DNA of 64,000 bases from Cymbomonas tetramitiformis (GCA_001247695.2 LGRX02033462.1:1-64000), one strand, 5' to 3'; counted from the first letter of the stretch, positions 52,739 to 63,947 are shown. Program-made: numbers and translations. Notes: generated by a model from the letters alone, not told the origin.

Positions 52739-55578
52739 ACTTCCCGAATCTTCAACAAGGCGTTGTGGGTGCCTGGGATGTCGTCAGCGACAGCCTTCCT
52801 CTCCCACTCTTCTGGTTTGGAGACATCCAAGTGGATGGCTCTCAGGCGCCGCATCACCTTGGGTGCATATTTCAGCCCCCGGCGGTACGTAGAGAGCATC
52901 GACAAGTTGGTCATCTCTACGCAATTTGGGACTCTGCCGGCCAAGAAGTTGACGGAGGCCATGCGGGTCTCCAGTCGCGAGAAATACTCCGCCGCGGTCT
53001 CGTTCACCGCCTGCTTCAGGGCAATGGCCTCGCCGTGTGCGTTCTCCAGGTAGGCCTGCGTCAAAGAGCACACTGCCAGATCGCTGAAGAACACGTCCAG
53101 CTCCCCGTAGCGTTGGTGCCAAGCTTGCTCGGACCCAAAGGTCCCCGCCGCGCGCTCCAAGAACTTTCTCTGCTGGTCTTGAAGAGTGTACTCCTTGAAG
53201 CTCCAAAGAAGGCTTGACACACTTGCCTGGTACTCTGATACCGATGGCGTGCAACTGGGAGTGGTCAGTGCTTCGATCACGATGGCCTCCTGGAATACCT
53301 TCCGTACCATGTGGGAGTAGTGCTCCAACTGCGTCAGGAGGCCCTCCTTGTCGGCCGATTTTGTGTCGGACGCGGAGCGGGGGAACCTGGTGACGCTCTT
53401 GACCAGCTTTAGCACCATCTCTTTGGTCTTGTGCTCCAGGCGGACCTCGTCTGGAGATGCTCGCAGGTTAGTGCCCTGCGGCAGACGGACGATGCCTGGA
53501 ACAAAGGGGGTGGCGCTGGGAGAGAGCACGGGGTTCGCAGCGGCGGCAGAGTGAACGGGGTTCGCGGCAGCGGCAGAGTGAACGGGGTTTGCGGCGGCGG
53601 AATGGGGAAAACGGGCAGGAGGTGGTGGTCCCGGGGCATGCGCGGGCGGAGGCGCAGGCGCGGGATTTGTGGGGACTGCGGTCGGAGTGGGCGGTAATGT
53701 AGGGGCTGATGGTGGTGCGGGGAGTGGGAGAGGTGTATGGAAGGGCAGGGGTGTGGATGGTTGTGCGGCCACCACGCTCATGCTCCGGTACCAATCGGAG
53801 TTGCTGACCTCCGACCACGCGGCGAGCCCGTCCTGATCGAAGTTCTGCATCTCCGACTCCCGCGCAGTAGCAGGGATCCACTCCCATACTGGCTGCCCCA
53901 TGCTGGTAGACCGCACATTGGCCGCGGCTGGGTCCCCCATTGCCATATCCATGACCTCGCGGTCGACCATGAGGACCCAGGTCTCCACACGAGGGTTGGT
54001 AAGGGGTAGGGGTGCATGGTGTAGCCGGCCCCCCATGCGCGCATATGCAGTCAGCGGCGCTCCCAGCAGGTGCATGATCCTGAACAAGATGGCGTCGCCC
54101 TGCACCCCAGCCCGGCGGCGTTCGTCCCATGGTAGGGAGACGGTTGCCGCGCCTCGCACCCCAGCTGACTGGTGCACCCACAATGACCCACCATCGTGGG
54201 TGACGAAGAGGGCTCTGACCTCTGGGTACTGAGGGTAGGAGGGCTCTGGTGCGGGATCGTCAGGGGGATCCTGAGGTGGATCACTAGGGGGGCCTGGTGG
54301 CGAGTCGCTTGAACTGGAGTCTCTGGGCTCTGAGTCGGGATTGCCACCGCCGTGCACCACCGTCTCCATCGACTGCCGCCGGCGGGCCACCATCATGTTA
54401 TGGGGATTTGGCCGGCCCTGAGTGGGAGGTTCGGCGGGAGCGGTCTCAGCGGCGGTCTGAGGCACTGGAGGGGTTACGCTGGCGGCAGCGTCTGCCTCGT
54501 GTAGATGGTCCGCCGTCAGGCCCTGTGCGCTGCCCTGAGGGTCGCCTGGTGGGGAGACTCCTGCCGATGTCGTCGCACCAGGCAGCGCGAGTCCTCTCGA
54601 GAGCACCGCGGAGATGTCCAGGGCCTGTACTGCCGCTAGGACTTCTCTGCGAATGTGTTCACTTCGGCTGCTCGCGTCCGAGTCAGAGCCGGACCTGTGG
54701 GCGGCCCTCCGCCTGCGCTCAGCCCGTGCCTGCGTGCTTCGGCTGCCTCTGGTCCCCGTGCTGGTGCGGCTGATGTCCGTGCCGGAGTCGGGGTCAGAGT
54801 GATCAGGTGCGTGGCTTGGGCCTGGAAGATGCTTGCCATGTGTCGCAGGGCCCGAAGATGCCCTTCGGGAACGCCGACGCCGGCGAGTCTCTGAGGTTGT
54901 CGCCACCGCGGGAAGGTGACGCACCAAGAGCTGGGTACCGCCCAAGACGTTCTGCTGAACCCCGCTGTCAAGGGGTACCTGCAGAGGGTCCGGCAGGGCC
55001 GCGGCGCCGATGCTGATGAAGTGCTGCAGCGATGAGGGATCCGCGCCTGAGTCATGAAGCGCGGAGGTGGCTGGTGCCAGCTGATGGGGCTGCTGTGGTT
55101 GCTGCTGCTGCTGCTGCTGCTGTTGCTGCTGTAACTGCTGCTGTTGTAACTGCTGCTGCTGTAACTGCTGCTGCATCGGTTCCAGTGGCTGCTGCTGAAG
55201 CCACTGCTGTTGCTGCTGCTGGTACGCGAGCCACTGCTGCTGCTGCTGTAGCTGTTGTTGGAACGGTGTGGGATATGCGCCCACGGGGTGATGGGTTCCC
55301 AGTGTGAACGGCACTGGTGATACTCCCCCAGCGAGGGGCGCTGATTGGGGCAATACCCAATTGACGCCGTTCCATACAGCCTGTGCGGGGGTGCCATCCG
55401 GCATAGTATAAGGGCGGGGCACCGCTGTGTAGGGCATGGTGGTGCCTGGATGTGGAATGGGGTGAGCGGAAGCGTAAGCGGCGGGCGATGGGAAGGTGAG
55501 GGGCGAGAACAATGGGGGGCGTGACGGCTCTGCACTGACCCCCATGCTGGGAAAGGACTCTGATATATGTTGCGACAT
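52666..55578 (-). CDS. Gag polyprotein with polyglutamine region
   Basis: First ATG at 55578 (MSQHISESFPSMG); about 970 residues to a stop at 52666. The order is: Pro/Ala-rich start, a long Gln-rich tract from CAG/CTG repeats (55080-55260), Arg/Ser-rich stretches (RRRRSRRASSG), Pro-rich linkers, an Ala-Asn-Pro-Val-His-Ser repeat (about 53520-53600), then a C-terminal capsid-like domain (KEMVLKLVKSVTRFPRS, ETAAEYFSRLETRM, MLSTYRRGLKYAPKVMRRL). No zinc knuckle is seen, perhaps because it lay in the deleted segment. The last ~25 residues after KIREVAREI come from reading integrase DNA out of frame, which marks the deletion junction at about 52720-52750. Confidence 0.8.
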   Translation of the reverse strand: MSQHISESFPSMGVSAEPSRPPLFSPLTFPSPAAYASAHPIPHPGTTMPYTAVPRPYTMPDGTPAQAVWNGVNWVLPQSAPLAGGVSPVPFTLGTHHPVGAYPTPFQQQLQQQQQWLAYQQQQQQWLQQQPLEPMQQQLQQQQLQQQQLQQQQQQQQQQQPQQPHQLAPATSALHDSGADPSSLQHFISIGAAALPDPLQVPLDSGVQQNVLGGTQLLVRHLPAVATTSETRRRRRSRRASSGPATHGKHLPGPSHAPDHSDPDSGTDISRTSTGTRGSRSTQARAERRRRAAHRSGSDSDASSRSEHIRREVLAAVQALDISAVLSRGLALPGATTSAGVSPPGDPQGSAQGLTADHLHEADAAASVTPPVPQTAAETAPAEPPTQGRPNPHNMMVARRRQSMETVVHGGGNPDSEPRDSSSSDSPPGPPSDPPQDPPDDPAPEPSYPQYPEVRALFVTHDGGSLWVHQSAGVRGAATVSLPWDERRRAGVQGDAILFRIMHLLGAPLTAYARMGGRLHHAPLPLTNPRVETWVLMVDREVMDMAMGDPAAANVRSTSMGQPVWEWIPATARESEMQNFDQDGLAAWSEVSNSDWYRSMSVVAAQPSTPLPFHTPLPLPAPPSAPTLPPTPTAVPTNPAPAPPPAHAPGPPPPARFPHSAAANPVHSAAAANPVHSAAAANPVLSPSATPFVPGIVRLPQGTNLRASPDEVRLEHKTKEMVLKLVKSVTRFPRSASDTKSADKEGLLTQLEHYSHMVRKVFQEAIVIEALTTPSCTPSVSEYQASVSSLLWSFKEYTLQDQQRKFLERAAGTFGSEQAWHQRYGELDVFFSDLAVCSLTQAYLENAHGEAIALKQAVNETAAEYFSRLETRMASVNFLAGRVPNCVEMTNLSMLSTYRRGLKYAPKVMRRLRAIHLDVSKPEEWERKAVADDIPGTHNALLKIREVAREISVGAGGGLSTSRSGDSSCS
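55080..55265. repeat. CAG/CTG trinucleotide-rich tract
   Basis: Interrupted CTG repeats on the plus strand encode the Gag polyglutamine region on the minus strand. Confidence 0.9.
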
Positions 55579-57585
55579 ACTGGCTGCTGAGCTGATCAGA
55601 TCGCACGCTGGGTGTGGCAAAAGCCACAGGTGAGCAGAAGGTAGGAAGTGCTCGCCTTTTATTTATTCAGTGTCGCTTTCGTGAGGGGGGGAAGGAGGAG
55701 GTGAAGGTGTAGGGCTGACTTCTGGAGACGGTGGAGCGTCGGCCAAGGTTTCACCAGGAAGCACCGGTATTGCTGGGTGGTAAGGGTCCGGGTAATTGAA
55801 GACGAAAACCGTGAACCCCTGGTAGTACCACTCACGGTTTGGCACTGGCCAGGATTTTTCAAAATTTGATTAAAAATTTGGGCGAGTTTTTGGCCTGAAA
55901 AAAATTTCAAAATTTGATCAAAATTTGGGTGCGTTCTTCAAAATAAGTCAAAATTTGATTAGAAGATGTAAAAAAATAGAATAAAAATATGGGCGGGATA
56001 TCGAATATGTCTCCGCGATCGCGATGGCTGCTGTCATTCCCATACTTTACACGTCGACGTGAGACGTGACACAGACGGATACCGCATTACCACCGCAATT
56101 CAAGTTCTGATCTTCTCATCAAGTATCTTCAAGGCAGTCAAATTGTGAAAGTGAGGCCATCCGTTGAGAGTTCTCAGCATTCGGAATGCCTGTCCTATCT
56201 CTCGTAGCAGAGAGGATTTCGATGGTGAAACAGGCTTGCGCCCTGTCCACCTGCATTGCCCTTGTTGCCCTTGCACCGACAAGCAAGGTAGCCCCTCCAA
56301 ACCTCAATTGTGATGCCTAAGCAAAACCTATTGCGTGTCGTAGTCTCAGAACCGGTTTGATTAGTCTTGAAACCTGTTATCGATCATATTTCATATAGGT
56401 TTTACAGGTCTGAAGGTTGCCAATAAGTTGCCGCCAAGCTGAACAAAGTAGTATGAAATAGGTTCTTAGGCCAATTTGGGTGATTGCAAAAGAAATAGGG
56501 GCCTAGGGCAAGCGTCTCCGCGTCTCAGCGAACCGGTTTGGGCGTGTATGGGGCCCGCGAGATCGGCTAATTATTAAAAAAAAATTAGGAAAATTTTAGG
56601 GGCCTTTTCAAAAAGGGAGGAAAAATTTAGGTGACTTTAGGAAAAATTTCAAAAAAAAATTTGGGTCAATTTAAAAAAAATGTGGGCCAGAGCCAACTCA
56701 CGGTAGTGGCGCGCTGGTGGGATAGCCAGGGTGTATGCTGTCCAGGCGCTTGCTGGTGGGTAGGTAGGGTCTGGAGGGAATACCCACTTGACAGGTCCTT
56801 GCTTCCACCACGCTCTTCTGTATTCTTCTGGCGAAGGGGGTACTGCCATACACCGGCGAACTCAAAATTTCGCCAGGGCTCCGCGACACAGATTTCAAGT
56901 GCCTATGTATGCAGGCAGGGGTCAAGAAACTGCAACCAGAAAGCTCAGCAAGGTCCCAGAAGGTAACCGGACTTCGTACACTCCCAAAATATTCCAGCCA
57001 GAGGGTAAACCAGAGGTGTCCAGAAACTGTCCAGGAACTGTCCAGAAGCCACTAAAAGCGCTGTTTTGAGGGGCTTTCCCAGCTGCTGGTGGCCGTGAGG
57101 GCGGTATTGAGGGGTTCTAGGGTGTCCTATGGGGTCTGGGGAAGGAGTTTTTGGTGGTGGGGGCTACTGTGGAAGGTTTCGGGGTAGGCTGAAAACGGGC
57201 TAAAACGGCTATTTTGGGCTGTTTTTGGCTGTTTTTCGCCTTTTTAAGGCTCTAGAAAGTGAGTTATGAGGTTTTCCTGGCTACTATAAACCGGGGAAAC
57301 CCTTTAGGGTGCTCCCTGACGGTTGTTTGTAGCCTGGGGCAGACTTGGAGTTTAAGATCGGAAAACGAATGTTGACTTTTCTGAGCCTGGTTGGGCCCCC
57401 AGTGTTAAGGGGCGAAAATATGAAGTTTTGGAGATGTTTTCCAAAGGATACGGCCGTTGTATACGAAAAAAAATGTACTTACGGAGGCTAAAATTGCGCC
57501 CAGATAGCCGGAAGTGCAGCTCTCCCCCTGTATCACAACGGAAGTTTCAAAAGGCCCGTGGGCGAGTTGCGCAGAGGCGAAATCG
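55579..57585 (-). other. 5' leader of the LTR element
   Basis: About 2 kb between the primer site and the Gag ATG. It has no conserved coding motif. It includes A/T-rich AAAATTT and AAATTTGG repeats at 55850-55960 and again at 56570-56690. A long structured leader with packaging signals is usual in such elements. Confidence 0.6.
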
Positions 57586-57601
57586 CAGCACGCTGATACC
57601 A
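57586..57601 (-). other. Primer binding site (initiator tRNA-Met type)
   Basis: On the minus strand TGGTATCAGCGTGCTG starts two bases after the 5' LTR. The first ten bases match the complement of the plant initiator tRNA-Met 3' end, the commonest primer of plant LTR elements. Confidence 0.8.
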
Positions 57602-57603
57602 AA

Positions 57604-58296
57604 TGTGCCAGGGGCACGACGACAGATGCTCGGAGATATGTTTTTGATTGAACGTGCAAAGGTACACAATTCGGATTTTTATAATATACTGGATCAGGGC
57701 CAGATTGAGGTACAAACGATAATTCGGTTCCGAGTTCTGAAGGCTAAACACTTCTCAAGTGCTCTACTTATTCACTCGTCACTCAGGTTGCAGGGTCAAC
57801 CACTCGAGAGCCGATGTCACACTTCGGCTCAACGTTCAGTTCCCGATCCGATCTCATTTCTAATTCCGATTCGTCATTCTCGATTCAGATGTTATGCCGA
57901 CAGGCTGACACGATGACTGCCCCACAGTACTGTCATACTACTGTACTGTCATACTGTCATACTGTCATAGCGTCATACTGTCATACTGTCATAACCTTAA
58001 TATCTGATATTCGATTTCATTGTCTTTTCAACCCCGATGCGAATCTGACCATTCTTCGAGGGTCTGACTGAGTTCCACGATGACACCCCCCACAGTACTG
58101 TCATACTACTATAGTGTCATACTGTCATACTGTCATAGTGTCATAGTGTCATACTGTCATACCCCGGACATCTGGTATTCATTCTCATCGTGATTTCAAG
58201 CCCAATTTCACTGTCATCGTGCCAATCCCAGATTACCCCCGATGACACACATACGGACGCATAGGCATATCGGCTCACGCTGTGCCTCCGGGCACA
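57604..58296 (-). repeat. 5' LTR (693 bp)
   Basis: It differs from the 3' LTR by one extra GTCATAGT-type unit and one added A; otherwise identical by eye. Confidence 0.95.
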
Positions 58297-58726
58297 GGAA
58301 TCGTACATGGACTGTCAGATTCGGAAAATTGCCACTGTTAAAAATTAACGGACCAGTTTAAGGCGCATTATTTACCGAGTGTGAGCGAGCGACGGTCTGG
58401 ACCAGGGATGACATAGTATTGGTGGTGACATTAGAGAGGTTCCGCAAAGTGGGCGGAGAACTAACAACGAATAACAAATAAGGGAATCTTCGGTCATAAA
58501 TTCCGTCCACGTCGACATATGACAGTTCCTTACTTCTCCCCAGTTCTTATCTCTCCGCTTAGTTCTCTCCTTATCTCTCCGCCCTCCGGAGAAATAAGAA
58601 ATGTGGAGAACTAAGGGAATCTTTTCCGATTGAGTACCTCACTGCCGCAGATTTTAATTTTCGATTCATCTTACGGTAGATCGGATCGTTTCAACCTGTT
58701 CGCTCTACAACACAGCTTTCCTTTGC

Positions 58727-59686
58727 ATGCTCTCAGGCTCTCGTGAGAAACAACGCAGAATAATGGCAGAGGTGAGTGTTCAGGGTGATATACAGGATGG
58801 TCCTGAAATTGTTGAAGAGCCCGCTCTTGACTTTGACTTAACTGAGGAGGAGCATGGACTTGAGATCTTGCCCCCCAACCGAGTTCCGCAGCTGCCAAAG
58901 CCTAAGCAAACTAGGGAGCGCCTCCACCCCATTTGGGACGCGCCTAACGGACTCGGTCTTTCCCGAAAAAACATTCTCCTTATTCAGTGCAATGCCACAG
59001 ACCCATGGAAGGAGGGTACGATGCAAAAAACTTGGAAGGATATAGCGTCGGCTATTCAGGCGCATGCGGCGTTTGAGGGTGTGAAGGTCCCCTCCTGGAA
59101 AACGCTGCAGGAGGCGGTGAAAGAATGGTTGACTAATTTTGGCGCAAGTGATAACAAAAATAAGGGAAAGACCGGCACAGATGATGAGGAATACTCAGAG
59201 TATGTGAAGCTTATGACTGAATTGAAAGAGTTGAAGGGTAGCACAGAAGCGTTAGCTGCTGACGCGAAGCAGGACACTGAGGAGGAAGCGCGGAAAAAAA
59301 AGGCAAATATTGCAGCCGCATGCGCATTGATGGACGCGAGTGCCAAGGGGTTGCAAAAGCGTGTGGCTGCTAAGAAGAAGGGTAGGAAAGAATTCGCGAA
59401 GCTCAACGACAGCGAGGAACAGATGCTCAGTTCCGACGACGACGAGGATACCCGCAAAAAGAAGCCGCGTGTTTCAGGAGGTATCGCGAGTTCAATTGAA
59501 TTATTTGTGCACGAGAGAGCGGCTGCTAGACTTGCCAAACAGGAGGTCAAGGATGCGGAGCGGAAGGCCAAGGAAGCGCGACGGTCTGCCAAAGATGCCG
59601 AGCGGAAGGAGAGGTGGGAGTTAGAGAAGGCAGAGCGCCTTTTACGTTTAGAGATAGAACGCAAGAAATTAGAAAAGGACTCTTAG
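58727..59686 (+). CDS. Harbinger-associated Myb/SANT-like protein
   Basis: ATG 58727 to TAG; 319 residues. An acidic N-terminus (~1-60) is followed by a Myb/SANT-like trihelix at ~75-140 with conserved tryptophans (DPWKEGTMQKTWKDIASAIQ, PSWKTLQEAVKEW). A Lys-rich region and a long charged coiled coil (~240-319, with AERKAKEARRSAKDAERKE) follow. In this superfamily the Myb-like partner binds subterminal DNA and carries the transposase into the nucleus. The downstream MAEV Met (58763) is an alternative start. The frame is intact. Confidence 0.8.
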   Translation: MLSGSREKQRRIMAEVSVQGDIQDGPEIVEEPALDFDLTEEEHGLEILPPNRVPQLPKPKQTRERLHPIWDAPNGLGLSRKNILLIQCNATDPWKEGTMQKTWKDIASAIQAHAAFEGVKVPSWKTLQEAVKEWLTNFGASDNKNKGKTGTDDEEYSEYVKLMTELKELKGSTEALAADAKQDTEEEARKKKANIAAACALMDASAKGLQKRVAAKKKGRKEFAKLNDSEEQMLSSDDDEDTRKKKPRVSGGIASSIELFVHERAAARLAKQEVKDAERKAKEARRSAKDAERKERWELEKAERLLRLEIERKKLEKDS

Positions 59687-59819
59687 ATATTACGATTACT
59701 TTACATATTGTTATTGTCACATTTTTTTTTCAGTGCTTTACTGTCTTGTCACCTAGCTATGTATCAACTTGCAACCTACCTTTGTAACAACTTGCAACCT
59801 AGCATACATTTTTTCATGT

Positions 59820-61046
59820 TCATGCTAGTGCACAATACTCCTCCAAGGAAGGAGGATCACAATCGAAGTATCTAGAGGTTGTGCTTCCATATAAGCACGT
59901 ATGCATATTTGTAAGCAACACGCCGGCTTTATAGTAGTGTGCCACAGGTGAAAGCAAGATCTTCAAGTTCTTCTTATAGTCCAGGTAAGCGTTGTACTGC
60001 AACACCTTTCCAAACGCCCACTCCACCGCTTCTCGATTGCTACTCATGTATTTGTTGAGCAATTTTTGAATCGCAGTGAGGTTGCAACCCTTGTACCCTG
60101 CCAACAAATAAGGACTTATGGGATATGCCGGGTCCCCATACAGCAAATAAATCGGACCTTGGTGGTGGTTTGTGAAATATTCTTCTAGGTGTTCCAAGAG
60201 GCAACTCTTTTTTAGCATAAAACTATCGTGACGATGCCCAGCGATCGGTCCAAAAAGGTGGACTATTAGACCACAAGGTGCGCATACGCTTTGGAACTTA
60301 ATCCCATGCACACGCTTGTGACCGCTATATAGCACGCCTTGAAAAATACCGGGCTTGCTCAATGGCCGCAAAGTGCCATCTATGAACCCCCAGATAAGGG
60401 GAATAGGACACCCTGAGTTGTCAAGGCATACACTCCAAGGTGCCATATACGGCCCCCAAATAGAAACGTCGTCTAACAGCCTGGCATATTTCCCAACATA
60501 CCATTCGATCATGTGGTTGTATAGTTCACTTAGACGTTCGGGACGCCTCCGGAAAATCGGACATAGATCACTCAACCGCGCGGGATAGGCTTGTCGACGG
60601 CATAGAAGTAGAAGTGCCTCCTCTGCGGTGTAAGCATGCCTGCTTATTGTGACAACTTGTTCGGGAAGATCCCAGCATGCTAAAAGCCGGAATAAGTCGG
60701 GCTTTTTGAACCGAAATAAGAGCCAGCATTCTTTTTCAGAAAACTCATCGATCCGGACTGGAATGTTTGTGCAGTGAACAGGATCGTAAGGGATATCGGC
60801 CGCTTGTAAGACCGAGGAAAAGAACATAAGGTCTTCGTCCTCGTCATCACTATCTTCCGTTAGTTCCGGCTCCGAGTCGGTATCCGTAGACATGTCTGAA
60901 GCAGAATCGCTGGAAGTATCCATAGAACTGGCACTCTCATCAGAGCTGGATGAGTCGTCTTGTAGCCTGTTTTGTATCATTTCCGATAGCATTCTTTCAA
61001 CTTGAGCCCTTTCCATAGCTGTAAGTACAGGTATTTTGTAACCCAT
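59820..61046 (-). CDS. PIF/Harbinger DDE transposase
   Basis: ATG at 61046, stop TGA at 59820; 408 residues, a usual length. Residues ~35-75 are a Ser/Asp acidic tract. The ~200-380 nuclease core has Asp223 (IWGFIDGTLRP), GHRHDSFML at 271-279, Asp305 (LYGDPAYPISPYL) and Glu342 (NREAVEWAFGKV). GHKRVHGIKFQ is also typical of DDE_Tnp_4. All three catalytic residues are present and the frame is intact, so an active enzyme is plausible. It is convergent with the Myb-like gene, with 133 bp between the stops. Confidence 0.9.
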   Translation of the reverse strand: MGYKIPVLTAMERAQVERMLSEMIQNRLQDDSSSSDESASSMDTSSDSASDMSTDTDSEPELTEDSDDEDEDLMFFSSVLQAADIPYDPVHCTNIPVRIDEFSEKECWLLFRFKKPDLFRLLACWDLPEQVVTISRHAYTAEEALLLLCRRQAYPARLSDLCPIFRRRPERLSELYNHMIEWYVGKYARLLDDVSIWGPYMAPWSVCLDNSGCPIPLIWGFIDGTLRPLSKPGIFQGVLYSGHKRVHGIKFQSVCAPCGLIVHLFGPIAGHRHDSFMLKKSCLLEHLEEYFTNHHQGPIYLLYGDPAYPISPYLLAGYKGCNLTAIQKLLNKYMSSNREAVEWAFGKVLQYNAYLDYKKNLKILLSPVAHYYKAGVLLTNMHTCLYGSTTSRYFDCDPPSLEEYCALA

Positions 61047-61363
61047 AATTTTCTGTATATATTATATGAAAAAAAAATTGGCAAAAACAATGTAAACTGC
61101 TTGAGAAAACTTGATAGAACAGATTGTTTTTTTGAAAGTTCAAAGTTTCACATGACGACGTTCTCGATTCCCGATTCAAAAATTTATAATTATTTCTTAT
61201 TTGTTAGTTCTCCGCGATTTCACATCTGCGGAAACCAAAAGTGCATTTTTCGTCGCGGAGAGTTAAGCGGAGAAATAAGCGCGATGACGTCGCACGATGC
61301 TGACGTGGCGTCGCGCTTAACTCTCCGCGCTTATTTCTCCGCCCCTTGCGGAACCTCTCTATT

Positions 61364-61571
61364 ATACCCTCCCGTCTCCGACGGAGCGGAGGGCCGGGCC
61401 CATGCGGTCATGATGTCACACTTTTGTGATCAGGTAGGTGGTCGCCAGGTTTTACGACATGTGACGCAGTCCGCAAAGCTCCCAGAATGAAAGTTGGTGA
61501 CAGTGTCATGAGCGTTGGGAATTATACACAGGAGCTCGCAGAGTGCAAGTTGGTGACAGTCTGACAGAGTG
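61364..61571. repeat. Inverted relative of the 24.8-25.1 kb repeat
   Basis: It contains GACGCAGTCCGCAAAGCTC and AAAGTTGGTGACAGTGTCAT, the complement of blocks at 24807-25100, plus TCACACTTTTGTGATCAGG like 24990. It directly abuts copy B of the dispersed repeat. Confidence 0.8.
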
Positions 61572-63525
61572 TGTCAGGGTCATGACCGATGACATATGTG
61601 TCATACATGTCATACGTGTCATACCTGTCAGCCATGTCATACCATGTCATGTCATATATTATTATGACAGTCGGTCGTGTCATATATTATTATGACAGTC
61701 GACGGTATGGTCGATCATGACTGTACATGTCGAGTCGCGTCATATATTAATATGACAGTCGTCAGTACGGTCGACGATGACTGTACATGTCGCCAGATGA
61801 TAATGTCATATCATCAGGCATCCCTGTCATCGAGAGTTCGTATGTCGAACTCGAAGATGGCAAAGCAAAGATACATCTTGAATACAAACAAGAACCATCT
61901 TGGCTTTCAGCATGCGCGGAACTCGCATGCGCAGCATGAACGAACTAGTCGTTATTACCATGCTGGTCGTTCAACCTACGTCTCGGGTTCACAACCCAAT
62001 GGCGGTACCATCTAAGATGATGGGAGACGTATGGTACAAAAGTGAGGAAGCGTTGTGCTTCAGCAGATCTTCTTACAGAGACTGCACTCACAAACCCGCT
62101 CATCCGTACACTTGCATTGCTGTCCAACTTTGCAGTGTTTATTTGTATACTGATAATATATTCACGGCGCCTGTTTATCCCGCCGTATCAGATGGTATTC
62201 TAAAAGAAACTCGTCAAGGCACGATACTCGAGAACTCAAGTGGGTGCAGCGATAGACGTAGCATATTTCATATTGTTCGCAGGTTTGCAGGTGGGCGCAT
62301 AAGCGACAGCGCTCGCAGTAATATTGAATATCTGCAGCTCGAATAATATACGCTCGCATATCGACAGCGCAGAGATTGCGCGAGGAGATTTTTCGCAGCG
62401 CACACGCAGAAACAGCTGATCGCACATATACGCGATAAGGTGTGCACATGTCATACATCGGCGCAGCAATGAAACGTATTCGCATAAATGGTTCGCAAAT
62501 GTATGCATGTTCGCAGATGCGATAAATCAGCGGCGAAATCGTTTTCGCGCGGAAAATCATCAGCGCAGTATCACGATTTTCATAATTGCACTAATTTGCA
62601 GAAGGCAGCATGCGCGATGGTCGCATATTTTTACAGAAGTGAATCGCAGCATGCGCGCGCTTGTATGAATCACGTTCGAAAACTGTCCAGAATGATATAT
62701 TACATAGTGGTCATCGACAGAATTTTGATTCGTATACATGTCAGCGCTCGTATCATGCGCTGATGAATGGCGACGACAATACATGCTTTTCATCAGCAGC
62801 GCGCTCGCATTCGTATGCGACGTACATCAGCGATTTTTGCAAATAATTCATTCGCACTGTTTACAATAACCAGCGCGTACAATGATTTTTAGCCTGTCAG
62901 CACGATATGCATTTTCCATGATTTCATCAGATGCGATGAACGCTCGATTTTAGCGCGTACGATTCCTGATGTGTCTACATGCAGTGAGAAGCACATATGT
63001 GTACGCGCGTCGAAATCATATGCAGAATGATTGTATACATGCAGGAATGTTGTGGACACATAATCGTTATGCTGTGGATACATACTGCTGTGGATACATT
63101 ACCACTATGCTGCTGTGAATGTACTATCATCATACTGCAGCAAATTCCAAAATGTACTGATGACTGCACAAATATTCTTAATCATCAGCATTCATGCTCA
63201 TCAGAAATATAATAATGTGTGCACAATATGTGAATGTGGATCATTGTCTAAGTTGGGCACACCATTGTCTAAGTTGGGCACACCATTCACTTGCAGCAAT
63301 CATCAATATGCAGTACATGCATTATTATACCATGTATACATCTTATGCTGAATGATTGCAACATTGTGAATTGTACATGCTTTACTATACTGTACAGCTT
63401 GATCACGATACCAGCTGTAGTACATAGTGCATAAGCATATTGCAGTGCATGCTAGTCTATATTCGAATCCATGTAGCAAAGGGTGCCTGAAAGTAGTCTT
63501 AACACCATAATTAGTTTGTCATGTC

Positions 63526-63550
63526 CTGGTGGAGCCGAGATGCTCTCCAG
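63526..63550 (+). other. Covarying hairpin 1 (copy B)
   Basis: Stem CTGG-TG-GAGC, loop CGAGAT, GCTC-T-CCAG; see copy A 7172-7196. Confidence 0.65.
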
Positions 63551-63917
63551 ATCACATGTACATTCTATGTTGGATTACTGGATGGAATGCTCACCTGAGC
63601 TTCATGTAAAATCTATCCAGCAACTCATTTTGTAATGAGATTAGCATGAAATTACAATGATCCCTAAACTTGATATATCATGTTAGATGTAATCAGTACA
63701 TGGTATGCTGACTGTCTTGCATGATAAATTGTCTAGGATATTGTGATACCCAGAACATATCCTGCAGAGTGTGTACAAGTAAACACACACACACACTGGC
63801 ATAAGTACTAATCAGCAGTACTACACACTGCACATACACTAGCATTCATTATACATGTTGAGATTCACTGACTCAGAGTGAATAGATCAACTATATTGTA
63901 TATGGTAATATGGATAC

Positions 63918-63947
63918 CACTTTCCAAACACATGTGCGTGGAAAGTG
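63918..63947 (+). other. Covarying hairpin 2 (copy B)
   Basis: Stem CACTTTCCA with TGGAAAGTG, loop AACACATGTGCG; see copy A 7579-7610. Confidence 0.75.

Larger units (their letters stand above)
49549..58296 (-). mobile_element. Ty3/gypsy-type LTR retrotransposon carrying a DNA methyltransferase, lacking RT (8,748 bp)
   Basis: It is flanked by the 5-bp duplication GGAAT (49544-49548 and 58297-58301). The LTRs start TGTGCC and end GGCACA on the minus strand. They differ only by a repeat-unit indel and one base, so the insertion is very young. A primer site lies next to the 5' LTR and a polypurine tract next to the 3' LTR. Coding region: Gag, then integrase, chromodomain and cytosine methyltransferase. 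Protease, reverse transcriptase and RNase H are absent from the whole interior. The element must have moved with reverse transcriptase supplied by a relative. Confidence 0.9.
58433..61360. mobile_element. Complete PIF/Harbinger-like transposon (2,928 bp)
   Basis: Terminal repeats AGAGAGGTTCCGCAA and its complement, extended by GGCGGAGAA, are flanked by ATT (58430-58432 and 61361-61363). Two convergent intact genes lie inside, a Myb/SANT-like protein (plus) and a DDE transposase (minus), the standard two-gene layout. Subterminal regions are rich in GGAGAGTTAAG / CTTATCTCTCCGC motifs, likely binding sites for the Myb-like protein. It appears potentially autonomous. Confidence 0.9.

Noticed and set aside
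54636..55535. 299-codon second minus frame rich in Ser and Arg
   Set aside because: It overlaps Gag in another frame over CAG repeats; repeats stay open in all frames and Gag has the longer, domain-bearing frame.
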